Shown: piece after piece, positions 62,624 to 64,000 of the stretch
Position numbering within the stretch: the first letter of the stretch is position 1
How the letters are laid out: the number at the start of each line of letters is the position of its first letter
NCBI GenBank assembly: GCA_900109435.1
Contig: FNZT01000011.1
Coordinates: 1 to 64,000, forward strand
Direction: 5' to 3'
DNA from: Ruminococcus sp. YRD2003
Lineage (GTDB): Bacteria > Bacillota > Clostridia > Oscillospirales > Ruminococcaceae
DNA: 64,000 nt
Program-made: the position numbers and the translations under genes
Notes under the pieces: model-generated
What the model saw: the letters and a program-made list of their open reading frames with translations, nothing else
Database searches by the model: none
What the model was told of the DNA's origin: nothing

Positions 62624-64000
62624 TCAGTTCTCGTCGCCTTCCTCGTCGAGGTCAAAGCTGTCGAATACATCGTCGCCTTCCTCCTCGTCGTTGAAGTCGA
62701 GGTCGTCATCGGACTCGTCATCATCGAAGCTGAACTCGTCGTCCTTGTCAACGCTGTCGAAGTCGTCGCCGTCCTCGAAGCCGAAGCCTGCCTCGCCGAG
62801 CTCGTCGTCGGAGTAGCTTGTGCCGTCGGCAGTATCCTCGTCAGCGTAGGAATCTCTTGCAGGTATCGGATCGTCGTCAAAGTTCTGCTTGAGGTCGATC
62901 TCCTCCTGATTGCTGTCGAGCACCTTGACGTCAAGGCAGAGTGACTGCATTTCCTTGATGAGTACCTTGAAGGACTCGGGTATACCAGGTGTAGGAACGT
63001 TCTGTCCCTTTACGATAGCCTCGTAGGTGTTGACACGTCCGATGGTATCGTCCGACTTGACGGTGAGTATCTCCTGAAGAGTATAGGCTGCACCGTAAGC
63101 CTCGAGAGCCCAAACTTCCATTTCTCCGAAACGCTGTCCGCCGAACTGCGCCTTACCGCCGAGCGGCTGCTGTGTTACGAGAGCATACGGACCTACCGAA
63201 CGTGCGTGTATCTTATCGTCTACGAGGTGATGGAGCTTGAGGTAGTACATATAGCCCACCGTTACGCGGTTGTCGAACTTCTCGCCCGTGCGTCCGTCGT
63301 AGAGTGTGAATTTACAGTCGTCTGTGAATTCGAGTGCCTTGGGGTTGATGACCTTATCCATTGCCTTGAGCTCGAACATATCGTCCTTGTGCTCCTGAGC
63401 GTATTCGTTTGCCATCTTGAAGCATTCGCGGATATCGCCCTCGTGTGCGCCGTCGAATACGGGGGTCATGATGTGCCAGCCGAGAGCCTTGCACGCCATG
63501 CCGAGGTGGACTTCAAGCACCTGTCCGATGTTCATTCGTGAAGGAACGCCGAGGGGGTTGAGCACGATATCGAGCGGTGTGCCGTCTGGGAGGAAAGGCA
63601 TATCCTCCTCGGGGAGTATGCGCGATACGACGCCCTTGTTTCCGTGACGACCAGCCATCTTATCGCCGACCGTTATCTTGCGCTTCTGGGCGATGTAGCA
63701 GATAACGCGCTTGTTTACGCCTGCGCTGAGCTCGTCGCAGTTCTCGCGGGTGAATACCTTGACGTCAACGATGACGCCTGCCTCACCGTGAGGTACCTTG
63801 AGGGAGTTGTCGCGGACTTCTCTTGCCTTCTCACCGAAGATAGCGCGGAGGAGCCTCTCCTCGGCGGTGAGCTCGGTCTCGCCCTTCGGCGTTACCTTGC
63901 CTACGAGGATATCGCCCGATGTTACCTCCGAACCGATGCGGATGATACCGTTCTCGTCGAGGTTCGCGAGTGCGTCGTCGCCGACGTTGGGGATATCGCG
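62624..64000 (-). CDS. rpoB: RNA polymerase beta subunit, C-terminal part
   Basis: The frame is open at the window edge; about the last 458 residues are present. Met at 63658 is internal ([13 protein letters not shown]), so it is not a start. Seen: the conserved [54 protein letters not shown]. It ends in a long, very acidic tail of about 80 residues ([20 protein letters not shown] and further Asp/Glu runs), longer than in Bacillus. Followed after 52 bp by rpoC on the same strand. Confidence 0.97.
   Translation of the reverse strand, partial: RDIPNVGDDALANLDENGIIRIGSEVTSGDILVGKVTPKGETELTAEERLLRAIFGEKAREVRDNSLKVPHGEAGVIVDVKVFTRENCDELSAGVNKRVICYIAQKRKITVGDKMAGRHGNKGVVSRILPEEDMPFLPDGTPLDIVLNPLGVPSRMNIGQVLEVHLGMACKALGWHIMTPVFDGAHEGDIRECFKMANEYAQEHKDDMFELKAMDKVINPKALEFTDDCKFTLYDGRTGEKFDNRVTVGYMYYLKLHHLVDDKIHARSVGPYALVTQQPLGGKAQFGGQRFGEMEVWALEAYGAAYTLQEILTVKSDDTIGRVNTYEAIVKGQNVPTPGIPESFKVLIKEMQSLCLDVKVLDSNQEEIDLKQNFDDDPIPARDSYADEDTADGTSYSDDELGEAGFGFEDGDDFDSVDKDDEFSFDDDESDDDLDFNDEEEGDDVFDSFDLDEEGDEN

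Noticed and set aside
62624..63658. Separate 344-aa gene upstream of rpoC
   Set aside because: The Met at 63658 is internal to rpoB; the conserved frame continues to the window edge.

Overview
The window looks like chromosomal DNA of a Gram-positive, spore-forming, plant-fibre-degrading Ruminococcus-type clostridium (Ruminococcaceae). The reasons are a C-terminal type I dockerin on a long Thr/Glu linker behind a CBM22-like domain (cellulosome hallmark), pyruvate:ferredoxin oxidoreductase (anaerobe), sporulation genes (spoVM, spoVAC, ytaF-like, SpoIIQ-like M23), xylose genes (xylA, xylB), and a housekeeping cluster in the same order as the Bacillus/Clostridia remA-gmk-rpoZ-priA-def-fmt-rsmB-rlmN-prpC-prkC-rsgA-thiN-spoVM block. 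Species cannot be fixed from the sequence alone.

Layout. 1-783: 3' end of a cellulosomal protein. 1061-5650: a two-gene ABC-type module, a large FtsX/MacB-like permease with extracytoplasmic coiled coils plus a GAF-ABC fusion whose nucleotide-binding motifs are almost all destroyed. 5703-9041 (minus): a cytoplasmic sensor joining a LacI-type ligand-binding domain, an intact EAL c-di-GMP phosphodiesterase domain and a beta-helix-like tail. 9367-15682: a six-gene NHLM-type peptide export operon (double-glycine precursor with a Cys4 core, HExxH/ExxxD metallopeptidase-like protein, STAS protein, mini HlyD-like protein, C39 peptidase-ABC exporter, partner ABC exporter). 15941-17815: glutamine synthetase and an ANTAR antiterminator. 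17910-24023: PIG-L deacetylase, YfhO membrane protein, spoVAC, a phosphopantetheinyl transferase, small membrane proteins and an Xre-type regulator with a four-site operator array. 24110-42861 (mostly minus): nifJ/PFOR, a candidate small RNA, htpG under CIRCE control, a 32-aa peptide gene, serA, serC, metG, a rhodanese-TtcA fusion, an M23 protein, xylB, a small frameshifted gene, xylA and an unknown membrane protein. 43090-44304: VanZ-like and YtaF-like membrane proteins. 44483-58313 (minus): a 14-gene, largely overlapping housekeeping cluster from yicC to the 27-aa spoVM gene. 58536-64000 (minus): a TSCPD protein, rpoC and the 3' part of rpoB.

Two families of intergenic repeats run through 27.8-44 kb. 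One is a composite GC-rich hairpin repeat built around GTAGGGGCG/CGCCCCTAC. The other is a small inverted-repeat (MITE-like) element with GGCAAYACCGCACAAAGC ends and 4-bp target duplications. Copies of both abut or supply stop codons of neighbouring genes.

Many transcription units share one promoter form: a TTGNNN-like -35, a 17-bp spacer often ending in TGG, and TATAAT. The most novel-looking items are the catalytically degenerate GAF-ABC/permease pair, the NHLM export operon with its Cys4 cargo and metallopeptidase-like partner, the LacI-EAL-beta-helix sensor, the phased operator array, the MITE family and the orphan promoter-terminator pair near 28.2 kb. No tRNA, rRNA or CRISPR array was seen.
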